A DNA stretch of 22,051 nucleotides from JBGPBY01 sp041481485. GTDB taxonomy: Bacteria; Acidobacteriota; Terriglobia; 20CM-2-55-15. Location of the stretch: contig JBGPBY010000042.1 of the NCBI GenBank assembly GCA_041481485.1, forward strand, positions 1 to 22,051, read 5' to 3'. Shown here piece after piece: positions 6,731 to 13,991 of this stretch. Positions within the stretch are counted from its first letter, which is position 1; each line of letters starts with the position of its first letter. Made by a program: the position numbers and the translations under genes. The notes beneath the pieces were generated by a model, which saw only the letters and a program-made list of their open reading frames with translations, searched no databases and was not told where the DNA came from.

Positions 6731-7378
6731 GTGAGTAAGAAAGAGAAAAAGGAAAGCAAGAAGGCACCACAGGCCGCTCCCGAATCGGGAGGGAAGAAGG
6801 CCGCTGGGAAGCCAAAAGGTCCGCAGGAGCCCAGCCGATTGAGAGTGCGCTATGGCAAGGAAGTTATTCCTGCGCTCGTGAAGCATTTCAATTACAAGAA
6901 CCTGATGGCGGTTCCGAAACTCGAAAAGATCGTCATCAATATGGGGTTGGGTGAGGCCGTGGCCAACGCCAAAATCATGGATGTGGCGGCGGCGGAACTC
7001 GGAGCGATCGCCGGACAGCGGCCCGTGGTCACGCGGGCGAAGAAGTCGATTGCGAATTTCAAACTGCGTCAGAACATGCCGATCGGTGCCGCGGTCACGC
7101 TTCGTGGAGAACGCATGTATGAGTTCTTCGACCGGTTGACCAGTATCGTTCTGCCTCGAGTTCGCGACTTCCGGGGCGTATCGGCCAAATCCTTCGATGG
7201 CCGCGGTAACTACACGCTGGGGTTGCGAGATCAGCTGATTTTCCCGGAGATCTCTTATGAGAAGGTCGACAAGATCCGCGGAATGAACGTAACAATTGTG
7301 ACCACCGCGCGAACAGACGATGAAGCGCGTGAGCTGTTAAAGCAGCTCGGAATGCCGTTCCGGCAACAAGGAGTTTAA
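6731..7378 (+). CDS. rplE: 50S ribosomal protein L5 with lysine-rich N-terminal extension
   Basis: L5 binds 5S rRNA and forms a bridge with the small-subunit head. The core begins at about residue 37 (RLRVRYGKEVIPALVKHF), followed by VPKLEKIVINMGLGEA, the conserved RPVVTRAKKSIANFKLR stretch and the GRGNYTLGLRDQLIFPEI segment. The product has 215 residues against about 180 usually. The extra 36 residues are Lys/Glu/Ala/Pro-rich and probably disordered (MSKKEKKESKKAPQAAPES...). The start is GTG at 6731, supported by AGGAG at 6721-6725 and by the compositional match of the extension to the tails on L17 and S17. No ATG exists before the core. rpsZ/rpsN follows with no gap. Confidence 0.96.
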   Translation: MSKKEKKESKKAPQAAPESGGKKAAGKPKGPQEPSRLRVRYGKEVIPALVKHFNYKNLMAVPKLEKIVINMGLGEAVANAKIMDVAAAELGAIAGQRPVVTRAKKSIANFKLRQNMPIGAAVTLRGERMYEFFDRLTSIVLPRVRDFRGVSAKSFDGRGNYTLGLRDQLIFPEISYEKVDKIRGMNVTIVTTARTDDEARELLKQLGMPFRQQGV

Positions 7379-7564
7379 ATGGCTCGTACTTCGGCAATTG
7401 CCAAGGAAGCTTCGAAGAAGAAATACGCTGTGCGATATCACAGCCGCTGCAAACGCTGCGGCCGGCCTCGGGGCTTCATCCGGAAATTCACGCTTTGCCG
7501 TATTTGTTTCCGGCAGCTGTCGCTTTCGGGAGAGATTCCCGGAGTCGTTAAGTCGAGCTGGTAG
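7379..7564 (+). CDS. rpsZ: 30S ribosomal protein S14, zinc-binding short form
   Basis: S14 is a late-assembly head protein. At 61 residues this is the short zinc-binding type (also named rpsN type Z), not the about 100-residue zinc-free form of E. coli. The four ligands are Cys24, Cys27, Cys40 and Cys43 in RCKRCGRPRGF...LCRICFRQL. The end (GEIPGVVKSSW) is canonical. The first residues (MARTSAIAKEA) are typical of the type. Its ATG follows the rplE TAA directly, with CAAGGAGTTTAA giving a strong binding site. The stop is TAG. Confidence 0.97.
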   Translation: MARTSAIAKEASKKKYAVRYHSRCKRCGRPRGFIRKFTLCRICFRQLSLSGEIPGVVKSSW

Positions 7565-7591
7565 ACGATCCGTTAAGAAGAGAGTGCAACT

Positions 7592-7984
7592 ATGACTGAT
7601 CCGATTGCAGATATGCTGACCCGAATCCGGAACGCCGTTCAGGCCAGACACGCGAAGGTGGATATGCCCACGTCGCGGCTTAAGGTCGAAATTGCGCGCA
7701 TCCTGAAAGACGAGGGATTCATCTCTCACTACAAGACAGGTGAGGAAGAGGGCCAGCATTCGCTGACATTGTTTCTGAAGTACGGTCCCAAGGGCGAACG
7801 AGTTATCAATGATATTGCACGAGTGAGCCGCCCGGGCTGCCGCGTGTATGTCTCCAAAGCCGATATCCCGCGCGTTCTGGGCGGGCTTGGTATCAACATC
7901 GTCACGACTTCACACGGAGTCATGACCGGTAAGGAAGCCCGCAAACAGGGATTTGGTGGAGAACTTTTGTGCAACGTGTACTAA
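7592..7984 (+). CDS. rpsH: 30S ribosomal protein S8
   Basis: S8 is a primary 16S rRNA binder and, in enterobacteria, the repressor of the spc operon. The 130-residue product shows the family start TDPIADMLTRIRNAVQARH, the basic helix KVEIARILKDEGFI, and the C-terminal signature with SRPGCRVYVSKADIPRVLGGLGI, then VTTSHGVMTGKEARKQGFGGELLC (part) and the terminal VY. The length is normal. The ATG is preceded by AAGAAGAGAG (7575-7584). Confidence 0.98.
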   Translation: MTDPIADMLTRIRNAVQARHAKVDMPTSRLKVEIARILKDEGFISHYKTGEEEGQHSLTLFLKYGPKGERVINDIARVSRPGCRVYVSKADIPRVLGGLGINIVTTSHGVMTGKEARKQGFGGELLCNVY

Positions 7985-8005
7985 CGACAGCTAAGGGAAT
8001 TCGAA

Positions 8006-8545
8006 ATGTCGAGAATCGGTAAAAAACCCATTCCACTGCCCGAAAAGGTGAAGGTCGATATTCAGGCGGAAAGTATTGTGGTGACAGGTCCGAAAGGAAG
8101 TGTTTCCAACCGGGTTCCTCCCGGCATTCGCTTTGAAGAGAAGGATAAAGAACTCATCGCCATTCGCCAGGACGACAGCGGTACGCAGAAGGCGTTTCAC
8201 GGACTCGCCCGGGCGCTCGTCGCGAACGCGGTGAAAGGCGTGACGGACGGCTTCACGCGTGAACTCGATATAGTCGGCGTCGGTTTTCGCGCGGAAGTGA
8301 AAAAGAATTCCGTGATCTTTACGCTCGGGTTCTCGCATCCGGTGGAGTACCCGCTTCCTCCGGGAATTACGGCGACCATCGACAAGCAAACGCATCTGGT
8401 GCTGAAAGGCGTGGATCGCCAGTTGATCGGCCAGACTGCTGCAAACATGCGGGCGTTGAAAAAGCCGGATCCCTACAAGCAGAAGGGCATCCGGTATACC
8501 GGTGAACGTCTCAAGAAGAAAGCCGGAAAGGCCGGAGGTAAATAA
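8006..8545 (+). CDS. rplF: 50S ribosomal protein L6
   Basis: L6 lies near the factor-binding site and the sarcin-ricin loop. The 179-residue product has the two repeated L6 domains. The first starts SRIGKKPIPLPEKVKVDI and contains VTGPKGSVSNRVP. The second has VGVGFRAEVKKNSVIFTLGFSHPVEY, followed by the conserved C-terminal KKPDPYKQKGIRYTGERLK and a basic tail. The length is typical (175-180). The ATG follows a 21-base gap with a purine-rich AAGGGAATTCGAA leader. Confidence 0.98.
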   Translation: MSRIGKKPIPLPEKVKVDIQAESIVVTGPKGSVSNRVPPGIRFEEKDKELIAIRQDDSGTQKAFHGLARALVANAVKGVTDGFTRELDIVGVGFRAEVKKNSVIFTLGFSHPVEYPLPPGITATIDKQTHLVLKGVDRQLIGQTAANMRALKKPDPYKQKGIRYTGERLKKKAGKAGGK

Positions 8546-8547
8546 CC

Positions 8548-8913
8548 ATGGCCCGATTGGAATCCAACGAAATCCGGATCCGGATTCATGAACGCATCCG
8601 GAAAAAGCTCAGTGGTACGCCAGCACGGCCTCGACTGTGTGTTTTTCGAAGCAACAAGCACATCTACGCACAGATCGTGGACGACGCCAAGGGAGGTACA
8701 CTGGCGTCGGCGTGTTCCCGCGATGCGGAGACCAAAGGCGGACTCAAGAATGGCGGGAATATCGCAGCTGCCAAGGCCGTTGGGAAGATGGTTGCAAAGC
8801 GCGCCATCGACAAAGGGATCAACGACGTTCTGTTTGACCGCGGTGGATATATCTATCACGGCAGGGTCAAGGCTCTGGCAGACGCCGCGCGCGAAGCGGG
8901 TCTGAAGTTTTGA
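8548..8913 (+). CDS. rplR: 50S ribosomal protein L18
   Basis: L18 binds 5S rRNA together with L5 and L25. The 121-residue product shows the basic N-terminal helix RIHERIRKKLSGTPARPRLCVFRSNKHIYAQIVDD (part), the middle SACSRDAETKGGLKNGGNIAAAKAVG region and the signature RAIDKGINDVLFDRGGYIYHGRV, ending DAAREAGLKF. The length is normal. The ATG lies two bases after the rplF stop; GGAGG at 8534-8538 in the rplF end serves as the ribosome binding site. Confidence 0.97.
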   Translation: MARLESNEIRIRIHERIRKKLSGTPARPRLCVFRSNKHIYAQIVDDAKGGTLASACSRDAETKGGLKNGGNIAAAKAVGKMVAKRAIDKGINDVLFDRGGYIYHGRVKALADAAREAGLKF

Positions 8914-8934
8914 TAATAGGGATTGGAGAAGTCA

Positions 8935-9441
8935 GTGAATAGTGCGCGTATCGATGTCTCGCAGCTTCAGTTGAAAGACACGGTGGTTTCCATCAACCGC
9001 GTCACCAAAGTCGTCAAGGGCGGCAAGAACCTGAGCTTCAGTGCGCTCGTAATTGTTGGCGATGAAGGTGGACACGTTGGGCATGGCAGCGGAAAGGCCA
9101 AGGAAGTGCCGCAGGCCATTCGCAAGGCCATTGAAGCCGCGAAGAAGAACATGATCCGCGTTCCGCTCATGAACAACACGATTCCGCATCAGGTGCTCGG
9201 TTTGTTCGGAGCCGGACGCGTGTTGTTGAAGCCAGCCAAGGAAGGAACGGGAATCATTGCCGGCGGCGCCGTCCGCGCGGTGATGCAGGCTGCGGGTGTG
9301 TCGAACATTCTCACGAAGTCCATCGGAAGTTCGAATCCGCATAATGTGATCAAGGCAACATTCGAAGGCCTGAAGAGCCTGAGGGATCCTCGAGACGTGG
9401 CGCGGCTTCGCGACAAAACGATCGAAGAGATCATGGGTTAG
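8935..9441 (+). CDS. rpsE: 30S ribosomal protein S5
   Basis: S5 lines the mRNA entry tunnel and influences decoding fidelity. The preferred start is GTG at 8935 (MNSARIDVSQLQLKDTVVSINRV), giving 168 residues, because GGAG at 8925-8928 sits at the right distance. An in-frame TTG at 8923 would add four residues but would place the start on that binding site. The double-stranded RNA-binding fold is clear: VVKGGKNLSFSALVIVGDEGGHVGHGSGKAKEVPQAIRKAIEAAKK (part), then NTIPHQVLGLFGAGRVLLKPA and the GTGIIAGGAVRAVMQAAGV stretch, with the conserved SIGSSNPHNVIKATFEGL. The stop is TAG. Confidence 0.97.
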   Translation: MNSARIDVSQLQLKDTVVSINRVTKVVKGGKNLSFSALVIVGDEGGHVGHGSGKAKEVPQAIRKAIEAAKKNMIRVPLMNNTIPHQVLGLFGAGRVLLKPAKEGTGIIAGGAVRAVMQAAGVSNILTKSIGSSNPHNVIKATFEGLKSLRDPRDVARLRDKTIEEIMG

Positions 9442-9463
9442 TACGGGATTAAATGGTGTAATC

Positions 9464-9670
9464 ATGGCAGGCAAAAGCAAGAAAGAGACAGCGGCGGCCA
9501 CAATCCGGATTCAGTATTTCCGCAGCGCCATCGGCTTCAATGTGAAACAGAAGCAGACGGTCAAGGGACTCGGATTTGGCAAGCTGAATACCACGCGCGA
9601 AGTCACCGACTCACCGTCGCTTCGCGGGATGATCGCAAAAGTTCCGCACCTGGTGCGGATTCTGGAGTAG
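9464..9670 (+). CDS. rpmD: 50S ribosomal protein L30
   Basis: L30 is a small large-subunit surface protein. The 68-residue product has the family core IRIQYFRSAIGFNVKQKQTVKGLGFGKLN (part), then TREVTDSPSLRGMIAKVPHLV. The first dozen residues (MAGKSKKETAAAT) are a charged extension; most L30 proteins have about 60 residues. The ATG follows a 22-base gap. The stop TAG lies four bases before rplO. Confidence 0.95.
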   Translation: MAGKSKKETAAATIRIQYFRSAIGFNVKQKQTVKGLGFGKLNTTREVTDSPSLRGMIAKVPHLVRILE

Positions 9671-9674
9671 TCCA

Positions 9675-10130
9675 ATGTCGGGAATACACACACCAAGACC
9701 AAACCCGGGTTCGACCCATAAGCCCAAACGCATCGGCCGAGGGCCGGGCAGCGGACATGGGAAGACTGCTGGCCGCGGTATGAATGGCATGTGGTCGCGG
9801 GCCGGAACGCACAGCAAGCGCGGATTTGAAGGCGGCCAGATGCCGCTGCATCGCCGCATGCCCAAACGCGGATTCAGCAACGATCCATTCAAGAAGGAAC
9901 GCACAATGCTGAATATCAGCGACCTCGAACGATTTGCGGCAGGTTCGAAAGTCGGACCGGATGAGCTGATCGCATCCGGCCTGGTTCGGAAGATTGCAAA
10001 GCACGGTTTGCGCATCCTGGGTGACGGAACGCTCGATCGCGCACTGCATATAACCGCGCATTACTTCACCGCGTCCGCTAAAGACAAGATTGTCAAAGCG
10101 GGCGGTAGTGCTGAGGTGATTGGCCTATGA
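9675..10130 (+). CDS. rplO: 50S ribosomal protein L15
   Basis: L15 is a late-assembly large-subunit protein with a long basic N-terminal arm. The 151-residue product has the arm signature KRIGRGPGSGHGKTAGRG, then WSRAGTHSKRGFEGGQMPLHRRMPKRGF (part), and a C-terminal globular part ending AKDKIVKAGGSAEVIGL. The length is typical (about 145-150). It overlaps secY by four bases (ATGA), the usual coupling at this junction. Confidence 0.97.
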   Translation: MSGIHTPRPNPGSTHKPKRIGRGPGSGHGKTAGRGMNGMWSRAGTHSKRGFEGGQMPLHRRMPKRGFSNDPFKKERTMLNISDLERFAAGSKVGPDELIASGLVRKIAKHGLRILGDGTLDRALHITAHYFTASAKDKIVKAGGSAEVIGL

Positions 10131-11494
10131 TTGAAGCGATTCAGAACATCTTCAACGTACGAGACCTCCGGAACCGCATTTTCTTCATGCTGGGGCTCCT
10201 TGCGGTATACCGCATCGGCGCGCATATTCCGACGCCGGGTATCGACGGGAAGGCTCTCGAATCGTTCTTTCAGCAAAACTCCGGATCGGTGTTCGGATTT
10301 CTGGACATGTTTTCCGGCGGCAACTTCCGCAAGCTGACCATTTTTGCTCTCGGGATCATGCCGTACATCACGGCATCGATCATTCTTCAGTTGCTGACGG
10401 TCGTCTGGCCGTATCTTGAAAAACTGTCCAAAGAAGGCGATCTCGGCCGCCGGAAAATCACGACCTACACCCGATATCTCACGGTGGTTCTGTCGCTTGT
10501 TCAGTCCGGCGGCATCGCGCTCGCCATCCAGAAGCAGGGTTCCTTCGTTCTGAATCCCGGGGTCGGATTCATTCTGCTGACGATGATTACGCTTACCACC
10601 GGTACAGCATTCATCATGTGGCTGGGCGAGCAGATCTCCGAACGCGGGATTGGAAACGGCATGTCGCTGATCATCTTCGCCGGAATTGTCGTCGGACTTC
10701 CCAGAGCGATTGCCGATATCTACGACAAAATTGCGTCCGGCGACTGGCCCGTTCCTCTTGTCATCATTATGCTGGGGCTGATGGTCGCCGTCGTTGCGTT
10801 CATTGTGCTCGTGGAGCGCGGCCAGCGGCGGATTACGGTGCAGTACGCCAAGCGTGTGGTGGGACGCAGGGTGCTGGGTGGACAGTCGACACATCTTCCA
10901 CTTCGGGTGAACACCAGCGGTGTAATTCCGGTTATTTTCGCATCGTCGATCCTGACATTCCCGCAGACTCTGGGTATCGTCAGCACCAACAGTGTCCTTC
11001 GGTCGATAACCGAATCGATCAAGTTCGGCGAGCCGTTATATAATCTGCTGTACGTAGCTGGTATTATTTTCTTCTGTTACTTCTACACGTCGATCATTTT
11101 CAACCCGAACGAAATTGCCGACAACATGCGGAAGTACGGCGGCTTCATTCCGGGAATTCGGCCGGGAAAACGAACGGCTGAATACGTCAGTTCCATCCTG
11201 ACCCGGATCACACTGGTCGGCGCCCTGTATCTGGCGCTGGTGGCCATCATTCCGGAATTCATGATTACCGGATTTCATGTGCAGCACCTGCCGTTTATCG
11301 GCCCCAGTCTCGACAGTGCGTTGCCTTTATGGGTGACCCAGGGACTGAACGTGAATTTTTACTTCGGCGGCACTTCCCTTCTGATCGTCGTTGGCGTGGC
11401 GATGGACACGGTTCAAATGGTGGAGTCGCAATTGATCATGCGTCACTACGACGGCTTCTTGAAGAAGGGAAGGTTCCGGGGGAGACGCGGGTAA
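10127..11494 (+). CDS. secY: Preprotein translocase subunit SecY
   Basis: SecY is the channel-forming inner-membrane subunit of the SecYEG translocon. The 455-residue product has the expected ten hydrophobic segments. It starts with IQNIFNVRDLRNRIFFMLG (TM1), followed by the plug-region sequence FLDMFSGGNFRKLTIFALGI and the signature GIMPYITASIILQLL. The cytosolic loop ending in RRVLGGQSTHLPLRVN is followed by SGVIPVIFASSIL (TM7). The C-terminus is short and basic (LKKGRFRGRRG). The length is normal (430-460). The start overlaps rplO by four bases, and the stop overlaps the adk start by one. In this window it is the main membrane protein of the core operon and will serve the export of the receptor encoded downstream. 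Confidence 0.98.
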   Translation: MIEAIQNIFNVRDLRNRIFFMLGLLAVYRIGAHIPTPGIDGKALESFFQQNSGSVFGFLDMFSGGNFRKLTIFALGIMPYITASIILQLLTVVWPYLEKLSKEGDLGRRKITTYTRYLTVVLSLVQSGGIALAIQKQGSFVLNPGVGFILLTMITLTTGTAFIMWLGEQISERGIGNGMSLIIFAGIVVGLPRAIADIYDKIASGDWPVPLVIIMLGLMVAVVAFIVLVERGQRRITVQYAKRVVGRRVLGGQSTHLPLRVNTSGVIPVIFASSILTFPQTLGIVSTNSVLRSITESIKFGEPLYNLLYVAGIIFFCYFYTSIIFNPNEIADNMRKYGGFIPGIRPGKRTAEYVSSILTRITLVGALYLALVAIIPEFMITGFHVQHLPFIGPSLDSALPLWVTQGLNVNFYFGGTSLLIVVGVAMDTVQMVESQLIMRHYDGFLKKGRFRGRRG

Positions 11495-12150
11495 TGGGCC
11501 GCAAAGTTGTCATCCTGCTCGGGAGTCCCGGAGCCGGAAAGGGAACTCAGGCCAAGGAAATCATGCGGAGGTTGAGCATCCCTCAGATTTCCACGGGAGA
11601 CATGTTGCGGGACGTCATTGCGCGCCAGAACGGTCTGGGGCATGAGATCCGCGAACGGATCAATGCTGGAGAATTGGTGAGTGATGCAACGGTCAATCTC
11701 ATCGTTGCCGAGCGCATCGTGCGGGAAGATTGCTTATTCGGGTTCATCCTGGATGGCTATCCGAGAACGGTTCCTCAGGCGGAATCGTTCGAACGTCATC
11801 TGAAGGAGACGGATCGCTTGTTTGTGATTGAAATCCGGGCTGAAGATGCCAACGCTCTGGAGCGGATTGTCAGCCGTCTGATGTGTTCGGATTGCGGCGA
11901 GATTTATAACAGTGTAAGCCGTATGCCGAGGAGTCAGGGCATGTGCGACCGCTGTGAAAAACCGCTGGTACGGCGGTCCGATGATCGAGCGGAGTTGATG
12001 ATCGAGAGGTTCAGAACTTATCACGAAGAGACGTTTCCCCTGGTGGAACACTACCGGAAGTCGGGTTGTTATCATCGGGTGGACGGCCTTCGACCCATTG
12101 CCGAAGTATCGAAGGATATTCGGATTATCGTGGATTGCGAGGAACGCTGA
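11494..12150 (+). CDS. adk: Adenylate kinase, zinc-binding LID type
   Basis: Adk is the cytosolic enzyme that interconverts ATP plus AMP and two ADP. The ATG at 11494 (MGRKVVILLGSPGAGKGTQ) overlaps the secY stop (TAATG) and gives 218 residues, the long bacterial form. The P-loop GSPGAGKGT is at residues 10-18, the AMP-binding segment contains STGDMLRD, and FILDGYPRT is the conserved DG-P-R motif (about 84-92). The LID domain has a four-cysteine zinc site (Cys131, Cys134, Cys151, Cys154). The later RRSDDRAE matches the conserved (Q/R)R-DD-E motif. infA follows with no gap; no map gene lies between them. Confidence 0.97.
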   Translation: MGRKVVILLGSPGAGKGTQAKEIMRRLSIPQISTGDMLRDVIARQNGLGHEIRERINAGELVSDATVNLIVAERIVREDCLFGFILDGYPRTVPQAESFERHLKETDRLFVIEIRAEDANALERIVSRLMCSDCGEIYNSVSRMPRSQGMCDRCEKPLVRRSDDRAELMIERFRTYHEETFPLVEHYRKSGCYHRVDGLRPIAEVSKDIRIIVDCEER

Positions 12151-12369
12151 TTGCCGAAGGAAGACGCCATTGAAGTTATCGCAACTGTAGTCGAGCCGCT
12201 TCCCAACGCGATGTTTCGCGTGGAACTGGACAACAAGCACCAGGTGCTGGCTCATATTTCCGGCAAGATGCGCAAGAATTTCATCCGCATCCTGCCGGGC
12301 GACAAAGTGGCGGTCGAGTTATCGCCCTACGATCTGACCCGGGGCCGGATCGTCTATCGGTACAAGTAG
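12151..12369 (+). CDS. infA: Translation initiation factor IF-1
   Basis: IF-1 is a single OB-fold factor that binds the 30S A site during initiation. The 72-residue product has the standard length and features: PKEDAIEVIATVVEPLPNAMFRVEL, then VLAHISGKMRKNFIRILPGDKV and VELSPYDLTRGRIVYRYK. The start is TTG at 12151, directly after the adk TGA. No ATG is available before the conserved region, and GAGGAA at 12138-12143 provides the binding site. A UUG start on this gene may keep its yield low or tie it to IF-3 level, but that is inference. The stop is TAG. Confidence 0.96.
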   Translation: MPKEDAIEVIATVVEPLPNAMFRVELDNKHQVLAHISGKMRKNFIRILPGDKVAVELSPYDLTRGRIVYRYK

Positions 12370-12379
12370 TGAGGAAGTT

Positions 12380-12493
12380 ATGAAGGTGAGAGCGTCGGTC
12401 AAAAAAATTTGTGACAAATGCAAGATCGTGCACCGCAAGCGCGTGGTGCGCGTGATCTGCGTCAACACGAAACACAAACAGAGACAGGGATGA
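12380..12493 (+). CDS. rpmJ: 50S ribosomal protein L36, zinc-binding form
   Basis: L36 is the smallest large-subunit protein. This 37-residue gene is short but unmistakable: MKVRASVKKICDKCKIVHRK followed by RVVRVICVNTKHKQRQG. The zinc ligands Cys11, Cys14, Cys27 and His32 are all present, which makes it the C+ type. The length of 37 is exactly normal. GAGGAAG at 12371-12377 precedes the ATG as a ribosome binding site. It lies between infA and rpsM, the usual location. The stop is TGA. Confidence 0.97.
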   Translation: MKVRASVKKICDKCKIVHRKRVVRVICVNTKHKQRQG

Positions 12494-12529
12494 ACCCCAT
12501 GATTATTTCGCAACTGGAGGCTTTCTAAA

Positions 12530-12916
12530 ATGGCGCGTATCGCCGGCGTGGATCTTCCTCCCAACAAGAGAGTCGAGATTGCACTGACCTACATTTATGG
12601 AATCGGGCGAGCTCAGGCGGGCAAAATCCTCACCGCCGCTTCCGTCAGTTTTGACACTCGGGTTCGAGACCTCAATGACGAAGAGACCAATCGAATCCGA
12701 AAAACGATTGAAGAGCAGCATCGGGTGGAAGGCGACCTCCGCAAGGAAGTCACCATGAACATCAAGCGGCTCATGGAAATCGGATCGTACCGTGGCCTCC
12801 GTCATCGGCGCGGCCTGCCGGTCCGCGGCCAGCGCACAAAAACCAACGGCCGCACCCGCAAGGGGCCGCGGCGAGGCGCTGTGGCGATCAAGAAGAAGGC
12901 AACGGCAAAGACTTAA
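12530..12916 (+). CDS. rpsM: 30S ribosomal protein S13
   Basis: S13 is a head protein that forms inter-subunit bridges B1a and B1b and contacts P-site tRNA. The 128-residue product starts ARIAGVDLPPNKRVEIALTY, with the helix-two-turn-helix IYGIGRAQAGKIL, the coiled region EEQHRVEGDLRKEVTMNIKRLMEI (part) and the conserved basic end RGLRHRRGLPVRGQRTKTN followed by ARTRKGPR-like TRKGPRRGAVAIKKK. The length is slightly above the usual 118-122 because of a basic tail. CTGGAGGC at 12515-12522 is a strong binding site. Confidence 0.98.
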   Translation: MARIAGVDLPPNKRVEIALTYIYGIGRAQAGKILTAASVSFDTRVRDLNDEETNRIRKTIEEQHRVEGDLRKEVTMNIKRLMEIGSYRGLRHRRGLPVRGQRTKTNGRTRKGPRRGAVAIKKKATAKT

Positions 12917-12931
12917 GAGATAGGAGTTTCG

Positions 12932-13324
12932 ATGGCGCAGCCCAAGAAGAAAGTCGGGAAGAAAAAAGAGAAGAAGATCGTACCGAGCGGAATCGCGCAT
13001 ATTCAGGCGACGTTCAACAACACGGTGGTGACGATCTCCGATCTCGAGGGAAATGTGTTGTGCTGGTCCAGCGCGGGCGCTCTGGGCTTCAAGGGGTCGC
13101 GAAAAGGCACGCCATTTGCCGCCCAGCAGGCCGCCGTTACGGCGGCCAACCGCGCACGTGAAGTCGGCATGCGATCGCTGGAAGTCAATGTAAAGGGCCC
13201 GGGATCCGGACGGGATTCCGCCATTCGCGCGCTGCAAACCGCCGGCATCGAGATCCGGACCATTCGGGACGCCACGCCGATCCCGCACAACGGATGCCGT
13301 CCGCCGAAACGACGAAGAGTTTGA
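12932..13324 (+). CDS. rpsK: 30S ribosomal protein S11
   Basis: S11 lies in the platform near the E site and the mRNA exit. The 130-residue product shows a lysine-rich start (AQPKKKVGKKKEKK), then IAHIQATFNNTVVTISDLEG, SSAGALGFKGSRKGTPFAAQ, the helix AANRAREVGMRSLEVNVKGPG and the family-invariant end TPIPHNGCRPPKRRRV. The length is typical. The gap after rpsM is 15 bases, with GATAGGAGTTTCG giving the ribosome binding site. The stop is TGA. Confidence 0.98.
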   Translation: MAQPKKKVGKKKEKKIVPSGIAHIQATFNNTVVTISDLEGNVLCWSSAGALGFKGSRKGTPFAAQQAAVTAANRAREVGMRSLEVNVKGPGSGRDSAIRALQTAGIEIRTIRDATPIPHNGCRPPKRRRV

Positions 13325-13342
13325 GAATCGAAGGAGATTGCA

Positions 13343-13972
13343 TTGGCTAGATACACAGGACCTGTATGCCGTCTGTGCCGCCGCGAAGGGATGAAGTTGT
13401 TCCTCAAGGGCGAGCGTTGCTTCAAACCATCCTGCGCCGTTGAGAAGCGGAATTTTCAACCCGGCCAGCACGGGCATGCACGCCGGGCAAAAATTGTCGG
13501 ATACGGACTGCAGCTTCGCGAGAAACAGAAAGTGAAGCGCATTTACGGCATTCTCGAAAACCAGTTCCGCACGTATTTTGAGAAGGCCGCACGCCAGAAG
13601 GGGATCACCGGCGAAAACCTGCTGGCTCAACTCGAACGGCGTCTGGACAACGTCTGCGTGAGGCTGGGATTTGCATCCACCCACAATCAGGCGCGCCAAC
13701 TCGTTCGCCATGGGCACGTCCTCGTGAATGGCCGGAAAGTGAACATACCTTCCTTCCAGGTTGCCGTCGGTCATGAGATCGGCGTGAAGGAACAAATGAA
13801 AAAGAATGTCCAGGTGGTCGGCGCCCTTGAAATGGCTGGCGGCCGGGGCACACCGCATTGGCTGGAATTGAATTCGGCCGGTGCCACAGGGAAAGTCCTG
13901 AGTCTGCCCAAACGGGAAGATGTGAACTTGCCGATTCAGGAACGAATGATCGTCGAACTTTATTCGAAATAG
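13343..13972 (+). CDS. rpsD: 30S ribosomal protein S4, zinc-binding form
   Basis: S4 is a primary 16S rRNA binder that nucleates assembly of the small-subunit body. The 209-residue product starts at TTG 13343 (MARYTGPVCRLCRREGMKLF), supported by AAGGAGATTGCA just upstream (13331-13342) and by the standard family start ARYTGP. The N-terminal zinc site Cys9, Cys12, Cys26, Cys31 is intact (C+ type; E. coli has lost most of it). The S4 domain follows with LERRLDNVCVRLGFASTHNQ, ARQLVRHGHVLVNGRKVNIPS. The end QERMIVELYSK is canonical. The stop is TAG. Confidence 0.97.
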   Translation: MARYTGPVCRLCRREGMKLFLKGERCFKPSCAVEKRNFQPGQHGHARRAKIVGYGLQLREKQKVKRIYGILENQFRTYFEKAARQKGITGENLLAQLERRLDNVCVRLGFASTHNQARQLVRHGHVLVNGRKVNIPSFQVAVGHEIGVKEQMKKNVQVVGALEMAGGRGTPHWLELNSAGATGKVLSLPKREDVNLPIQERMIVELYSK

Positions 13973-13991
13973 CACCCGGGGGTCTATAAAC

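Noticed and set aside
8923..8934. TTG at 8923 as the start of rpsE.
   Set aside because: It overlaps the GGAG ribosome binding site that serves the GTG at 8935.
11329..11493. Upstream in-frame extension of adk into secY.
   Set aside because: The sequence is the out-of-frame secY end; ATG 11494 starts exactly at the conserved adenylate kinase N-terminus.
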